DNA of 64,000 bases, from positions 124,001-188,000 of the forward strand of contig CAWCSA010000015.1 of assembly GCA_963798015.1 (NCBI GenBank), written 5' to 3'. Both the position numbers and the translations under genes were made by a program. Shown in pieces: positions 11,207-19,688 of the stretch; positions within the stretch are counted from its first letter, which is position 1, and every line of letters starts with the position of its first letter. The notes beneath the pieces were generated by a model. The model did not search any database and had not been told where the DNA came from. It saw only the letters and a program-made list of their open reading frames with translations. The stretch comes from Roseiarcus sp963798015 (GTDB lineage: Bacteria > Pseudomonadota > Alphaproteobacteria > Rhizobiales > Beijerinckiaceae).

Positions 11207-12646
11207 TTGAGCGATTCGACCCCTTACAGAAAGCCCCTGGGCGAGGAAGCGACGCCTACGCCGGTCCCGCCCGTTCGCGATGCGAGCGCCATCGACGAGC
11301 GAGCATCGACTGCGGAGACGGCCGGCACAGATGCGTCATCCTTTCCCATCCCCGCCAACGAACCGGAGCGGCTTAATGCCTTGCGCGCGCTTGACGTCCT
11401 CGATAGTCCGCCCGAAACGGCCTATGACGAAATCGCGGGGTTGGCGGCGCAAATCTGCGGATGCCCAATCGGCTATATCAGCTTTATTGACGACGATCGC
11501 CGATGGCTCAAAGCGAGATATGGCCTCCCGCCAGAGATAACGAACGCGCCTCGGGGGGCGACGGTTTGTTCAACGACGATTTGCGGCGCCGAGATGTTCG
11601 TGGTCCCCGACATGACGCAGGACTCTCGGTTTGATCGTATCGCCATGGTCGTCGGCGAACCACATTGCCGGTTCTATTGCGGCGTCCCGCTCATCACCGA
11701 CGAGGGCTATGCGCTGGGGTCACTTTGCGTCATGGATTTTGAGCCACGTCGTCTCACCTTTGAGCAAACAGAAGCGCTACGCAGGCTGTCGCGTCAGATC
11801 CTCACCCTTTTGGAGCTGCGTCGAAGGCTGATCGACCACAACCAGACAATCCGGGAACTCGAGCTCGCGCGCACTGAGGCCGCTGAGCAAAAAGCACGCA
11901 CGGACGAGCTCCTCGACAACCTTTTGCCGCGCGCGATTGCCGAGGAGCTGAAGAGAGACGGCAAAGTTCAGCCGAAATATATTCGCTCCGCGACAGTTTT
12001 ATTGGCCGACTTTCAGGGTTTCACGCTTCTATCCGAGCGAGCGGAGCCTGCGGCGCTCATTGGTCTCCTTGACGAGTATTTTAGCGCCTTCGACGACATC
12101 ATGGCCCGTCACGGACTGGAGAAGATCAAGACGATCGGCGACGCCTATATGGCGGTCGGCGGCGTCCCTGAGACCGGCCTGCCGCATCCGATCGACGCCG
12201 GTCTCGCGGCGCTGGAAATGCAGGCGACGGTCGCTCGCATGAAGTCGCGCAGCGATGCCTTGCGACTGCCATCGCTCGAATTGCGGATCGGCATTCACAC
12301 AGGGCCAGTCATCTCCGGAGTCGTCGGCAATCACCGCTTTGCTTTCGATATCTGGGGCGATGCCGTGAACATTGCCTCGTTCATGGAGGCGCAGTGCCTG
12401 CCCGGTCGGATCAATGTCTCCGACACGGCAGCCGGACATGCCAAAACTCTATTCGAGCTTGAGCCGCGCGGCGCCGTCGAAGCGAAGCACCAGCGCACCC
12501 ATGAGATGTTTTTCCTCAATCGCTTAAAGCCGGAATTCTCCAGCGATCAGGACGGACACGAGCCGAACGGGAGTTTCGCCGCCGAATATGATCGCCTGAC
12601 CCAGCGGCCGCCGACGCAACTCTTGCAAGACCCGTTCTCGCCTTAG
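11207..12646 (+). CDS. GAF-domain class III adenylate cyclase
   Basis: About 479 residues, starting at TTG with an excellent GGAGGA 7 bases upstream. The order is a short disordered N-terminus, a GAF domain (roughly residues 50-210, with PIGYISFIDDDRRW and FYCGVPLITDEGYALGSLCV), a coiled coil, then a class III nucleotide cyclase domain. Metal-binding aspartates are in LLADFQGFTLLSE and IGDAYMAVGG. The substrate-selecting Lys (EKIKTIGD) and Asp (FDIWGDAVNIAS) indicate ATP rather than GTP. It is predicted to make cAMP in response to a GAF ligand. A lone cNMP-binding protein at 37.1 kb is a possible receiver. There is no transmembrane segment. Confidence 0.85.
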   Translation: MSDSTPYRKPLGEEATPTPVPPVRDASAIDERASTAETAGTDASSFPIPANEPERLNALRALDVLDSPPETAYDEIAGLAAQICGCPIGYISFIDDDRRWLKARYGLPPEITNAPRGATVCSTTICGAEMFVVPDMTQDSRFDRIAMVVGEPHCRFYCGVPLITDEGYALGSLCVMDFEPRRLTFEQTEALRRLSRQILTLLELRRRLIDHNQTIRELELARTEAAEQKARTDELLDNLLPRAIAEELKRDGKVQPKYIRSATVLLADFQGFTLLSERAEPAALIGLLDEYFSAFDDIMARHGLEKIKTIGDAYMAVGGVPETGLPHPIDAGLAALEMQATVARMKSRSDALRLPSLELRIGIHTGPVISGVVGNHRFAFDIWGDAVNIASFMEAQCLPGRINVSDTAAGHAKTLFELEPRGAVEAKHQRTHEMFFLNRLKPEFSSDQDGHEPNGSFAAEYDRLTQRPPTQLLQDPFSP

Positions 12647-12675
12647 ACCGGCATCGTATTCGATTGAACAGCTTT

Positions 12676-12768
12676 CGTCATTGCGAGGAGCAGAGCGACG
12701 AAGCAATCCAGTGACCGTGGAGCGCCCTGCGTTCGCCTGGATTGCTTCGGCTCACGCTCGCAATGACG
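12676..12768. repeat. Palindromic intergenic repeat (CGTCATTGCGAG type)
   Basis: CGTCATTGCGAG at 12676-12687 is matched by its reverse complement ending at 12768, and GAAGCAATCCAG pairs with CTGGATTGCTTC inside. The two long arms can fold into a ~90-base hairpin. Repeats of this sequence type occur many times in Hyphomicrobiales genomes. It lies between two co-directional genes. Confidence 0.75.
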
Positions 12769-12811
12769 GGGCTCAATCTGTAGGATGTTAGCCTAACAGA
12801 GAGGGCATCCG

Positions 12812-14449
12812 ATGACCCGACGCGCGCGCGACGTTCTCATCGACATCCTGCGCGATGAGGGCATAACCCACGTCTTCGGCAATCCCGGCTCGACCGAGAT
12901 GCCGCTCATGGACGCGCTGGTCGACGCGCCGGACATTCGCTACGTGCTCGGCCTTCAGGAGGCGACGGCGGTCGGCATGGCCGACGGTTGGGCGCTCGCC
13001 ACAGGCCGCGCCGCCTTCGTCAACCTGCACGCGATGGGCGGCCTCGGCAACGCGATGGGCGTGCTGGTCGCTTCCAAAGCGAGCCAGACACCGCTCGTCG
13101 TTACCGCCGGCCAGCAGGACACAAGGCATCTCATGACCGAGCCGTGGCTCTCAGGCGACCTTGTCGCGCTCGCTGCGCCGGTGACGAAATGGGCGAAGGA
13201 GCTGCGCCGCGGCGACGATGTCGGTCCGGCGCTTCGCCGCGCCTTCGGACTTGCCCGCACGCCGCCGTGCGGGCCTGTGTTCCTGTCGCTGCCGATGGAC
13301 ATCCTCGATCAGGACGTGAATCACCCGACGCCGCCCGCTTCATCGCCGCCGCGCCTCGGGCCTTCGCCCGACGCGGCGCGCCTCGCCGAGACGCTTGCGG
13401 CCCTCGATCCGCATCGGGTCGTCGTCCTGCTCGGCGACGACCTGCCGGCTGCCGCGAGTGCTGGCCTGGTCGCCTTCGCCGAGGCCGGCGGCTTTCCGGT
13501 CTGGGGCACGCAGCTCACCTCGCGCACCGCGTTTCCGTCCCACCATCCGTGCTGGGCGGGAGTCCTAAAGCCAGATTTCGCCGACATGCGCGCTCACCTG
13601 CAGTCTGTGCAAGCGATCGTCCTGGTCGGCGGCCGCGCGTTCGTCGCTTACCCCTATCGCGAAGCCGAGCCGGTGCCCGAAGGGGTCGCAGTGTTCCATA
13701 TCGCGGACAATCCGGAGGCGTTCGGACGCGAACACGCCGCGGATGTCGCGTTGCTTGGCGACATCAGCCAGACGCTAGGCGCGGTCGCGCGGCGCCTCGG
13801 GGAACTGGTCGACAAGAAGAAGGTTGTGGCCCGACTCGCCACGCGCGGCGCGGGACGGCGCGAGGCCAGGGAAGCGACGCGTAAGGACATTCTGGCCGAG
13901 GGCGCGAACGGGCCGCTCAGCGCCGACGCCGCCGTGCTCGCGGCACTCGACTCGCTGCCTGACGACGCGATCATCGCCAACGATTCCGCGGCCACGTTCG
14001 GCCGCGTCCAGGATCTCATGACGACCGAACCGGGCCGCTACTTCTTCGCTCGCGGCGGCGTGCTCGGCTGCAGCATGCCGGCGGCCGTCGGCGCGTCGCT
14101 TGCGACAAACGGCTGGGTCGTCGCGTTCGTCGGCGACGGGGGCGCGATGTATTCGCCGCAGGCTTTGTGGAGCGCCGCGCACTACAAGGCGCGGACCATC
14201 TTCGTCGTCTTCAACAATCGCCGCTATGGCGTGTTGCAAAACGTGGCCAAGTCGCTCGGCTATTCCAACGCGAAGGCAGGCCGGTTCGTGGGCATGGATG
14301 TCGTCGATCCGGCGATCGACTTCCAGGCGCTGGCGACGTCGATGGGCGTGCCGGCTGAGCGCGCAAATGATCGCGACGCAATCGGCGTGGCAATCGGGCG
14401 CGCGCTCAAGCGCGAGGGCCCGTCATTGATCGAGATCCCGATCCGCTGA
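12812..14449 (+). CDS. Thiamine-diphosphate decarboxylase, benzoylformate decarboxylase-like
   Basis: A 545-residue ThDP enzyme with the three family domains: N-terminal Pyr domain (FGNPGSTEMPLMD, YVLGLQEATAVGMADG), central domain, and C-terminal PP domain with GDGGAMYSPQALWSAA followed by FNNRRYGVLQ, the ThDP/Mg motif. The whole sequence follows benzoylformate decarboxylase (MdlC) most closely, including Ser in NPGS and His in FVNLHAMGG. It probably decarboxylates an aromatic or branched 2-oxo acid to an aldehyde. No mandelate-pathway neighbours are present, so the true substrate is open; oxalyl-CoA or acetolactate roles are less likely. Confidence 0.82.
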   Translation: MTRRARDVLIDILRDEGITHVFGNPGSTEMPLMDALVDAPDIRYVLGLQEATAVGMADGWALATGRAAFVNLHAMGGLGNAMGVLVASKASQTPLVVTAGQQDTRHLMTEPWLSGDLVALAAPVTKWAKELRRGDDVGPALRRAFGLARTPPCGPVFLSLPMDILDQDVNHPTPPASSPPRLGPSPDAARLAETLAALDPHRVVVLLGDDLPAAASAGLVAFAEAGGFPVWGTQLTSRTAFPSHHPCWAGVLKPDFADMRAHLQSVQAIVLVGGRAFVAYPYREAEPVPEGVAVFHIADNPEAFGREHAADVALLGDISQTLGAVARRLGELVDKKKVVARLATRGAGRREAREATRKDILAEGANGPLSADAAVLAALDSLPDDAIIANDSAATFGRVQDLMTTEPGRYFFARGGVLGCSMPAAVGASLATNGWVVAFVGDGGAMYSPQALWSAAHYKARTIFVVFNNRRYGVLQNVAKSLGYSNAKAGRFVGMDVVDPAIDFQALATSMGVPAERANDRDAIGVAIGRALKREGPSLIEIPIR

Positions 14450-14464
14450 CGTCGCTGCGAGCGG

Positions 14465-15082
14465 TCAATGTAAATCGCGCGTGTAGACGAATCTGGGCAT
14501 GTTCCAGCCATAGCGGATCGCGAGCAGACGCAGCGCCAAGCCGGCCGCCATCGCGACGATCATGACCGGATCGTGCGGCAGACCGGCGCGAAGGCCGCCG
14601 ACGTAAAGGGCGCCCGCGACCACCGAGACGCTGGCATAAAGCTCGCTGCGAAAGAGCAGCGGGACGTCGTTGCAAAGCACGTCGCGCAGCACCCCGCCGA
14701 CGCAGCCGGTGATCATACCCGACATGATGACGATGAGAAACGGCAGATCGAGATCAAGCGCGACGTTGCAGCCGATCACTGTGAACAGCGCAAGGCCGAT
14801 CGCGTCGAGAACGAGAAAGACATTGCGCAGCCGATGCACGATGCGCGCGATCGCGATGGTGAACAGCGCGGCTCCGGCGGTCACCAGGAGATAGTGCGGA
14901 TGCGCCACCCACGAAAGCGGATAATGCCCGAGCAGGATGTCGCGCATCGACCCGCCGCCGAGCGCCGTCACGCTGCCGAGCAGACAGACGCCGACCCAGT
15001 CCATGGTTCGGCGGCCAGCGGCTAACGCCGCCGTCATGGCCTCAACGACAATGGCGACAAGGTACAGAGCGTGAAGCAACAC
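14465..15082 (-). CDS. TRIC/YicG-type membrane channel protein (UPF0126)
   Basis: A 205-residue integral membrane protein with about seven hydrophobic segments. Two internally repeated UPF0126 units each carry the signature glycine motif: GGGSMRDILLG near residue 43 and GGVLRDVLCND near residue 128. Bacterial members form trimeric intracellular-cation-type channels for K+/Na+; some have been linked to glycine uptake. It converges with the ThDP enzyme gene with a 15-base gap. Confidence 0.85.
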   Translation of the reverse strand: MLLHALYLVAIVVEAMTAALAAGRRTMDWVGVCLLGSVTALGGGSMRDILLGHYPLSWVAHPHYLLVTAGAALFTIAIARIVHRLRNVFLVLDAIGLALFTVIGCNVALDLDLPFLIVIMSGMITGCVGGVLRDVLCNDVPLLFRSELYASVSVVAGALYVGGLRAGLPHDPVMIVAMAAGLALRLLAIRYGWNMPRFVYTRDLH

Positions 15083-15203
15083 GATGCATGCGCTCCCGCG
15101 CGAGGGGCGTGGCCAGGCGGCCTCGGTCTAGCGCCGCTACACGATTCTCACGAGCCCCGCCCCGATTTTCGACGAATGCCGCCGCGCACGCGAAGAGCTG
15201 TCT

Positions 15204-16448
15204 TCATGAGGCAAGGCTCAAAGGCGTGCGCGTTTCGCCCATGAGTCTCGGTTCGATCGTGCGAACGTACCAGTCGACGAACTGAATAACGCCGCCCTCG
15301 TGAACAGTTGAATAGGGGCCGGGCTCATAAGCGGGGGAACGGAGCCCGCGGGCGTTCTCCTCGACGATCCGGCGATCCTGATTGTTGGTCTCAGTCCAGA
15401 CGTGGGTGAGCTCTTCGAGGTCATAGTCCTCACCCTCGATCGCGTCTTTGTGGACCAGCCATTTCGTCGTGACGGCCGTCTCGGTCGCGCTGATCGGCAG
15501 CACGCGGAAGGTCACGGCGTGGTCGATCAGCACGTGGTCCCAGGTCGTCGGATAATGATAGAGCATGAGCGAGCCGATCCGTTCGGCCGAAACCTCATCC
15601 GACAGGTTCCTCCGCACGGCGCGCTTGCCCGTCAGCGTATAGCTCTCAACATCGGGTAGGAGCGGCGTTCTCGTCGCTCGGAACTGGCCGGCCGGGTCGA
15701 TGCGAAAGCGGGCGGGAAGCCCGGTCGCTTCCAGCCGCGCCCAGTGCTCGAGCATCTCAGGGTCGCTTTCGGCGCTCTGGATTCCGGTCGCGCTCGGCGC
15801 TTCCGGGAAGGTCTTGCAGAGTTCCGGATGGTTGGCCTGGCAGTGGTAACACTCGCGATTGTTCTCCCAGACGAGCTTCCAATTGCCTCGCTCGACGATC
15901 GTGGCCTCATGCACGACTTTCGCCTCGGCAAGGCGATGGGGCGCGAAATAAGGCTCCATCATCTTGCGGAAGGACATGAAATCGGGTGGCGTCTCGGCAA
16001 GGCAGACGAACAGATATCCGGCGACGCTCTCGCAGCCGACGGCTTTGAGCCCATAAGCCGGCTTGTCGAAGCCCTCGGCGACCTGCCGAGCGAACAGAAG
16101 GCGCCCGTCAAGATCGTAACTCCATTGGTGATAGGGGCAGACGAGCCGCACGGCCGCGCCCTTCTCGAGCGCGCAGATCCGGCTGCCGCGGTGCCGGCAG
16201 GTGTTGTGAAACGCGCGGATCGCTCCCTTGAGATCACGGACCAGGATCACCGAATAGTCGCCGATCTGCGCGGTCATGAAGGAGCCGGGCGTGAGCTCGC
16301 AATCGTGCCCGACGAACAGCCAGTCCCTGTACCAAATCATCTCCATGTCGAGCCGGAAGTAGTCCGGGTCGATGTAGAAGGGCTGGGCTAAGGTGAAGCC
16401 TTCGCGGCGGCCCCGAAGCCGTCCCAGCATGTCGTCGCGCACGTCCAT
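15204..16448 (-). CDS. Rieske non-heme iron oxygenase, glycine-betaine monooxygenase (GbcA)-like
   Basis: A 414-residue ring-hydroxylating-type oxygenase subunit. The Rieske [2Fe-2S] ligands are in NTCRHRGSRICALEKG and LVCPYHQWSYD (C-x-H ... C-x-x-H). The mononuclear iron site is in ENNRECYHCQANHPEL with the distal Asp in ETNNQDRRIVEENARGL. The ECYHC-NHPEL pattern is characteristic of the GbcA/stachydrine demethylase group that demethylates quaternary amines, rather than of aromatic dioxygenases. No ferredoxin reductase (GbcB-like) gene is adjacent, so electrons must come from elsewhere. Confidence 0.85.
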   Translation of the reverse strand: MDVRDDMLGRLRGRREGFTLAQPFYIDPDYFRLDMEMIWYRDWLFVGHDCELTPGSFMTAQIGDYSVILVRDLKGAIRAFHNTCRHRGSRICALEKGAAVRLVCPYHQWSYDLDGRLLFARQVAEGFDKPAYGLKAVGCESVAGYLFVCLAETPPDFMSFRKMMEPYFAPHRLAEAKVVHEATIVERGNWKLVWENNRECYHCQANHPELCKTFPEAPSATGIQSAESDPEMLEHWARLEATGLPARFRIDPAGQFRATRTPLLPDVESYTLTGKRAVRRNLSDEVSAERIGSLMLYHYPTTWDHVLIDHAVTFRVLPISATETAVTTKWLVHKDAIEGEDYDLEELTHVWTETNNQDRRIVEENARGLRSPAYEPGPYSTVHEGGVIQFVDWYVRTIEPRLMGETRTPLSLAS

Positions 16449-16637
16449 CGATTTCCGTCCTTAACCAGGATGGATCGCGCGCGGCGGGTGATTCCAGACG
16501 GCCCACGCGCTTGGCTCACCATCAAACCGAGCGCCGCGATCCGTCAAGAACGCTTGTCATCCCGGACGAGAACAATCCGGAGCTTGACGCATCTGATTTC
16601 TAGCGGCAGCGCGCTCGCACGAGACGCCCCGCCGCGC

Positions 16638-17156
16638 TCAAGCTCGCGTGATCGCAGCCTCGGTCTTCGGCGAATGCCTCAACGACTGCAGCACGACGCA
16701 ATGGCGCTCGGTCAGCTTCAAAAGCGTATCGAGCTGGTCCTGTGGCGCGTCAGTGTCGAGTTCGAACGTGAGCCGGATATCGGTGAACCCGACCGGCGCC
16801 TGCTTGTCGACGCCGAGCGTGCCGCGAAAGTCGAGGTCGCCTTCCGCTGCCACTCTGCCCGAGCGCAGCTCGACCCCGATCGAAGTCGCGACCGCCTTCA
16901 GCGTCACGCCGGCGCAAGCGACCAGGGCCTCGAGCAGCATATCGCCGGAGCAAAGCTCGGCTCCGCTTCCCCCGGTCGCCGGATGAAGCCCGGCGACGGC
17001 GAGCGCTCGTCCCGTCTCGACCTTGCACGCAATTGTCGCCGAATTGAGCGCGCCATTGGCCTTGAGCGTCACCAGACCCGCCTCGGCGTCGCCGCGGTAG
17101 CGTTCCTTGAGCGGCGCCTGGATGGCGCGCAATTCGTCGCCGTTCATTGTCGTCAC
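16638..17156 (-). CDS. OsmC family protein
   Basis: A 172-residue OsmC/Ohr-fold protein. The two redox cysteines of the family are present: in GAELCSGDMLLEAL and in TERHCVVLQSL. OsmC/Ohr proteins reduce organic hydroperoxides at the dimer interface; this one groups by motif with generic OsmC rather than OhrA. Cytoplasmic. It lies 65 bases downstream of the DUF2218 gene on the same strand, probably one transcript. Confidence 0.85.
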   Translation of the reverse strand: MTTMNGDELRAIQAPLKERYRGDAEAGLVTLKANGALNSATIACKVETGRALAVAGLHPATGGSGAELCSGDMLLEALVACAGVTLKAVATSIGVELRSGRVAAEGDLDFRGTLGVDKQAPVGFTDIRLTFELDTDAPQDQLDTLLKLTERHCVVLQSLRHSPKTEAAITRA

Positions 17157-17221
17157 ATCTCCTTCGCGCTCAGGCCGAACGCGCCGTCCGGCGGTCCAAA
17201 GCCTCTTTCATCCGCCCCCGG

Positions 17222-17503
17222 CTAAGCCCAGTCGAACCGCAGCGGCGCTTCGCGGAACGCGAACCGGTCGAGATGCGCGGCGACCACGCCTTTCATGCGC
17301 TCGACCGTTTCGCCCTCCTCGCCTTCGATCGTGACCTGAAGCGCTTCTGCCCCCGGCTCGAACGTGGCGACCGCGGCCGAAAACTTGACCACGCCTCTCT
17401 GCTCCGAAAGGTCGACTTCCAGCTTGTGGCTCCAGTGCTTGCAAAGCTGCTGCATGTATTTGGCCCCATTGGGGGTGGGAACGCTGGCCTTGGCGATTGG
17501 CAT
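17222..17503 (-). CDS. DUF2218 domain protein
   Basis: A 93-residue protein matching DUF2218 over its full length: the central LCKHWSHKLEVD segment, GVVKFS and the C-terminal HLDRFAFRE with LRFDW. Family members are often beside siderophore or metal-related genes and their function is unknown. Here it sits upstream of an OsmC gene, which suggests a stress or iron-linked context. It is divergent from coaD (start 17697). Confidence 0.8.
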   Translation of the reverse strand: MPIAKASVPTPNGAKYMQQLCKHWSHKLEVDLSEQRGVVKFSAAVATFEPGAEALQVTIEGEEGETVERMKGVVAAHLDRFAFREAPLRFDWA

Positions 17504-17696
17504 GCCGATCTCGTCTTTCGGTGTTCGATGGGCTTGGCGCGCAGAATCACCCGGCGAAGCGGCAGCGCGGCGATCAAGCGTACGGTGTGTGCCGGCAATC
17601 TAGCTCAAAACCCGCGTCCGACTCAACGGCGCCTCGCGACCGTTGACGATTCAAGCCCGCTTGCCGGCGCCCGCCGCCCAAGCTAACGCTTGCGCG

Positions 17697-18200
17697 ATGA
17701 CCCGCGTCGGCTTCTTTTCTGGCTCTTTCGACCCGATGACCAACGGGCATCTGGACGTGATCGAGCATGCCGCGGCGCTCTGCGACCGGCTGGTCGTCGG
17801 CGTCGGCTCCAATCCCAACAAGGCCGCCCTGTTCACAGTCGAGGAGCGCCTGAAGCTGATCCACGAGGCGGCCGCACCGATCTTGACCAAGGCGCAATGC
17901 GAGCTCGACGTCGTCGAATTCACCGGTCTCGCCATCGAGGCCGCGCGCAAAGCCGGCGCGACGCTGATCTTCCGGGGGCTCAGGGACGGAACGGATTTCG
18001 ACTATGAGATGCAGATGGCGGGCATGAACGGCGCGATGGCGCCCGAATTGCGCACCGTCTTTCTCCCGGCGTCCTCGCCGGTGAGGCCGATCACAGCGAC
18101 GCTGGTGCGGCAGATTGCGTCCATGGGCGGCGACGCCTCCGCCTTCGCGCCGCCGAACGTGATCAACGCGCTCAAGGCGAAGTTCGCGAAGGTTTCCTGA
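17697..18200 (+). CDS. coaD: Phosphopantetheine adenylyltransferase
   Basis: A 167-residue CoaD, which joins ATP and 4'-phosphopantetheine to form dephospho-CoA in coenzyme A synthesis. The nucleotidyltransferase T/HxGH region is GSFDPMTNGHLDVI, and FRGLRDGTDFDYEMQMAGMN and the C-terminal SSPVRPITATLVRQIA-like region match the ATP site. An upstream in-frame extension exists, but the ATG at 17697 begins the conserved MTRVGFFSGSFDP. In related bacteria coaD commonly follows gyrA directly. Confidence 0.95.
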   Translation: MTRVGFFSGSFDPMTNGHLDVIEHAAALCDRLVVGVGSNPNKAALFTVEERLKLIHEAAAPILTKAQCELDVVEFTGLAIEAARKAGATLIFRGLRDGTDFDYEMQMAGMNGAMAPELRTVFLPASSPVRPITATLVRQIASMGGDASAFAPPNVINALKAKFAKVS

Positions 18201-18216
18201 GGAGCAACGGCCAGCG

Positions 18217-18261
18217 CCCTCATCAGTCCGCGCTGCGCGCGGCCGAAGGGCCGGATGAGGG
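18217..18261. repeat. Inverted repeat between coaD and rarA
   Basis: CCCTCATC (18217-18224) pairs with GATGAGGG (18254-18261) around a GC-rich internal hairpin. It sits between convergent coaD and rarA and could end both transcripts. The GGATGAGGG half also occurs in the repeat cluster near 40.45 kb. Confidence 0.55.
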
Positions 18262-18263
18262 TA

Positions 18264-19574
18264 CTACCCCTCCCCCCGCTCCTGACGCAGCTTTGCCCAG
18301 TATTCGAGCCGCTTCCTAAGCTCACGTTCGAAACCGCGCTCGACCGGGTCGTAAAGCGTGTGACGGCCGAGCTTGTCCGGCCAATAGTTCTGCCCGCTGA
18401 AGGCATCGGGCGCGTCGTGATCGTATTGATAGGTTGCGCCGTAACCCTCGCGCTTCATGAGCTTTGTCGGCGCGTTGAGGATGGTCTTGGGCGGCGCGAG
18501 CGAACCATGCGCTTTCGCAAGCGCCTGAGCGGCGCCGAACGCCTTATAGATAGCGTTCGATTTCGGCGCGGTCGCGACATAGACCACGGCTTCAGCGATC
18601 GCGAGTTCCCCCTCGGGACTGCCGAGAAAATCGTAGGCGTCCTTAGCCGCGTTGGCGACAACCAGCGCCTGCGGGTCGGCAAGGCCGATATCCTCGGAGG
18701 CCATGCGCACCACGCGCCGCGCGATGAACAAAGGGTCCTCGCCGGCGTCGAACATGCGCGCGAGATAATAGAGCGCCGCGTCCGGATCAGAGCCGCGCAC
18801 GGTTTTGTGCAAGGCCGAGATCAGATTGTAATGGCCGTCCTGGGCCTTGTCGTAGATCGGCGCGCGCCGCTGCACGACCTCGACCAGCCGCGCCGCATCG
18901 AGGGTTTCGCCGGGGTGCGCGGCGCGCCAGACTTCTTCTGCGAGGGTGAGGACGGCGCGGCCATCCCCATCCGCCATGCCGATCAGCGCCTCACGCGCTT
19001 GGCCATCGAGCGGCAGAGGCTTTGCCATCACCTGTTCGGCGCGATCGAGCAGCGCTTCGAGCGCCTGCGGGCCGAGAGGACGAAAGACCAGCACGCGAGC
19101 GCGCGACAACAAGGCCGCGTTGAGCTCGAACGAAGGATTCTCGGTCGTCGCGCCGATCAGCGTGATCGAACCGTCCTCCATCACGGGCAGGAAGGAATCC
19201 TGCTGCGCGCGGTTGAAGCGATGGATCTCGTCGACGAACAGGAGCGTGCCCTGCCCTTGCGCGCGGCGCACGCGGGCGGCGTCGAAGATCTTCTTCAGTT
19301 CCGCCACGCCGGTATGGATCGCCGAGAGCTGCACGAATGTGTCTTTGCGGGAAGCGCCGATGAGCCGCGCGACCGTCGTCTTGCCGCTGCCCGGCGGCCC
19401 CCAGAAGATCATCGAGCCGAGCGAAGGCGCCGCAAGCAGGCGCGTCAGCGCCCCATCCGGACCGGTCAAATGCTCCTGGCCCGAAACCTCGGCCAGCGTT
19501 ATCGGGCGCAGCCGTTCGGCGAGCGGCGCCGGCGGCGGCTCAGGCTTGGGATCGAGGCCGTCGAGAAGACTCAT
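18264..19574 (-). CDS. rarA: Replication-associated recombination protein A (AAA+ ATPase)
   Basis: A 436-residue MgsA/RarA/WRNIP1-type clamp-loader-like ATPase that acts at stalled replication forks. Walker A is GPPGSGKTTVAR, Walker B LLFVDEIHRFNRAQQD, sensor ATTENPSFELN, then the arginine-finger region LLSRARVLVF. The C-terminal tetramerisation domain has SALHKTVRGSDPDAALYYLARM, the family fingerprint. The ATG at 19572-19574 matches known starts; the frame stays open far upstream but that part is antisense to the next gene. Convergent with coaD. Confidence 0.95.
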   Translation of the reverse strand: MSLLDGLDPKPEPPPAPLAERLRPITLAEVSGQEHLTGPDGALTRLLAAPSLGSMIFWGPPGSGKTTVARLIGASRKDTFVQLSAIHTGVAELKKIFDAARVRRAQGQGTLLFVDEIHRFNRAQQDSFLPVMEDGSITLIGATTENPSFELNAALLSRARVLVFRPLGPQALEALLDRAEQVMAKPLPLDGQAREALIGMADGDGRAVLTLAEEVWRAAHPGETLDAARLVEVVQRRAPIYDKAQDGHYNLISALHKTVRGSDPDAALYYLARMFDAGEDPLFIARRVVRMASEDIGLADPQALVVANAAKDAYDFLGSPEGELAIAEAVVYVATAPKSNAIYKAFGAAQALAKAHGSLAPPKTILNAPTKLMKREGYGATYQYDHDAPDAFSGQNYWPDKLGRHTLYDPVERGFERELRKRLEYWAKLRQERGEG

Positions 19575-19688
19575 AGGCCGCTTTGTCTCGCGCGGGCGAT
19601 CCGCTGTCCAGCCGGGCGGGCGCCCCGCTTGCCGGTTGCTCGCGGGTAGCCCATTGTTCGCCTTTCCTTGAATCCCAGGAGCCGTGTG

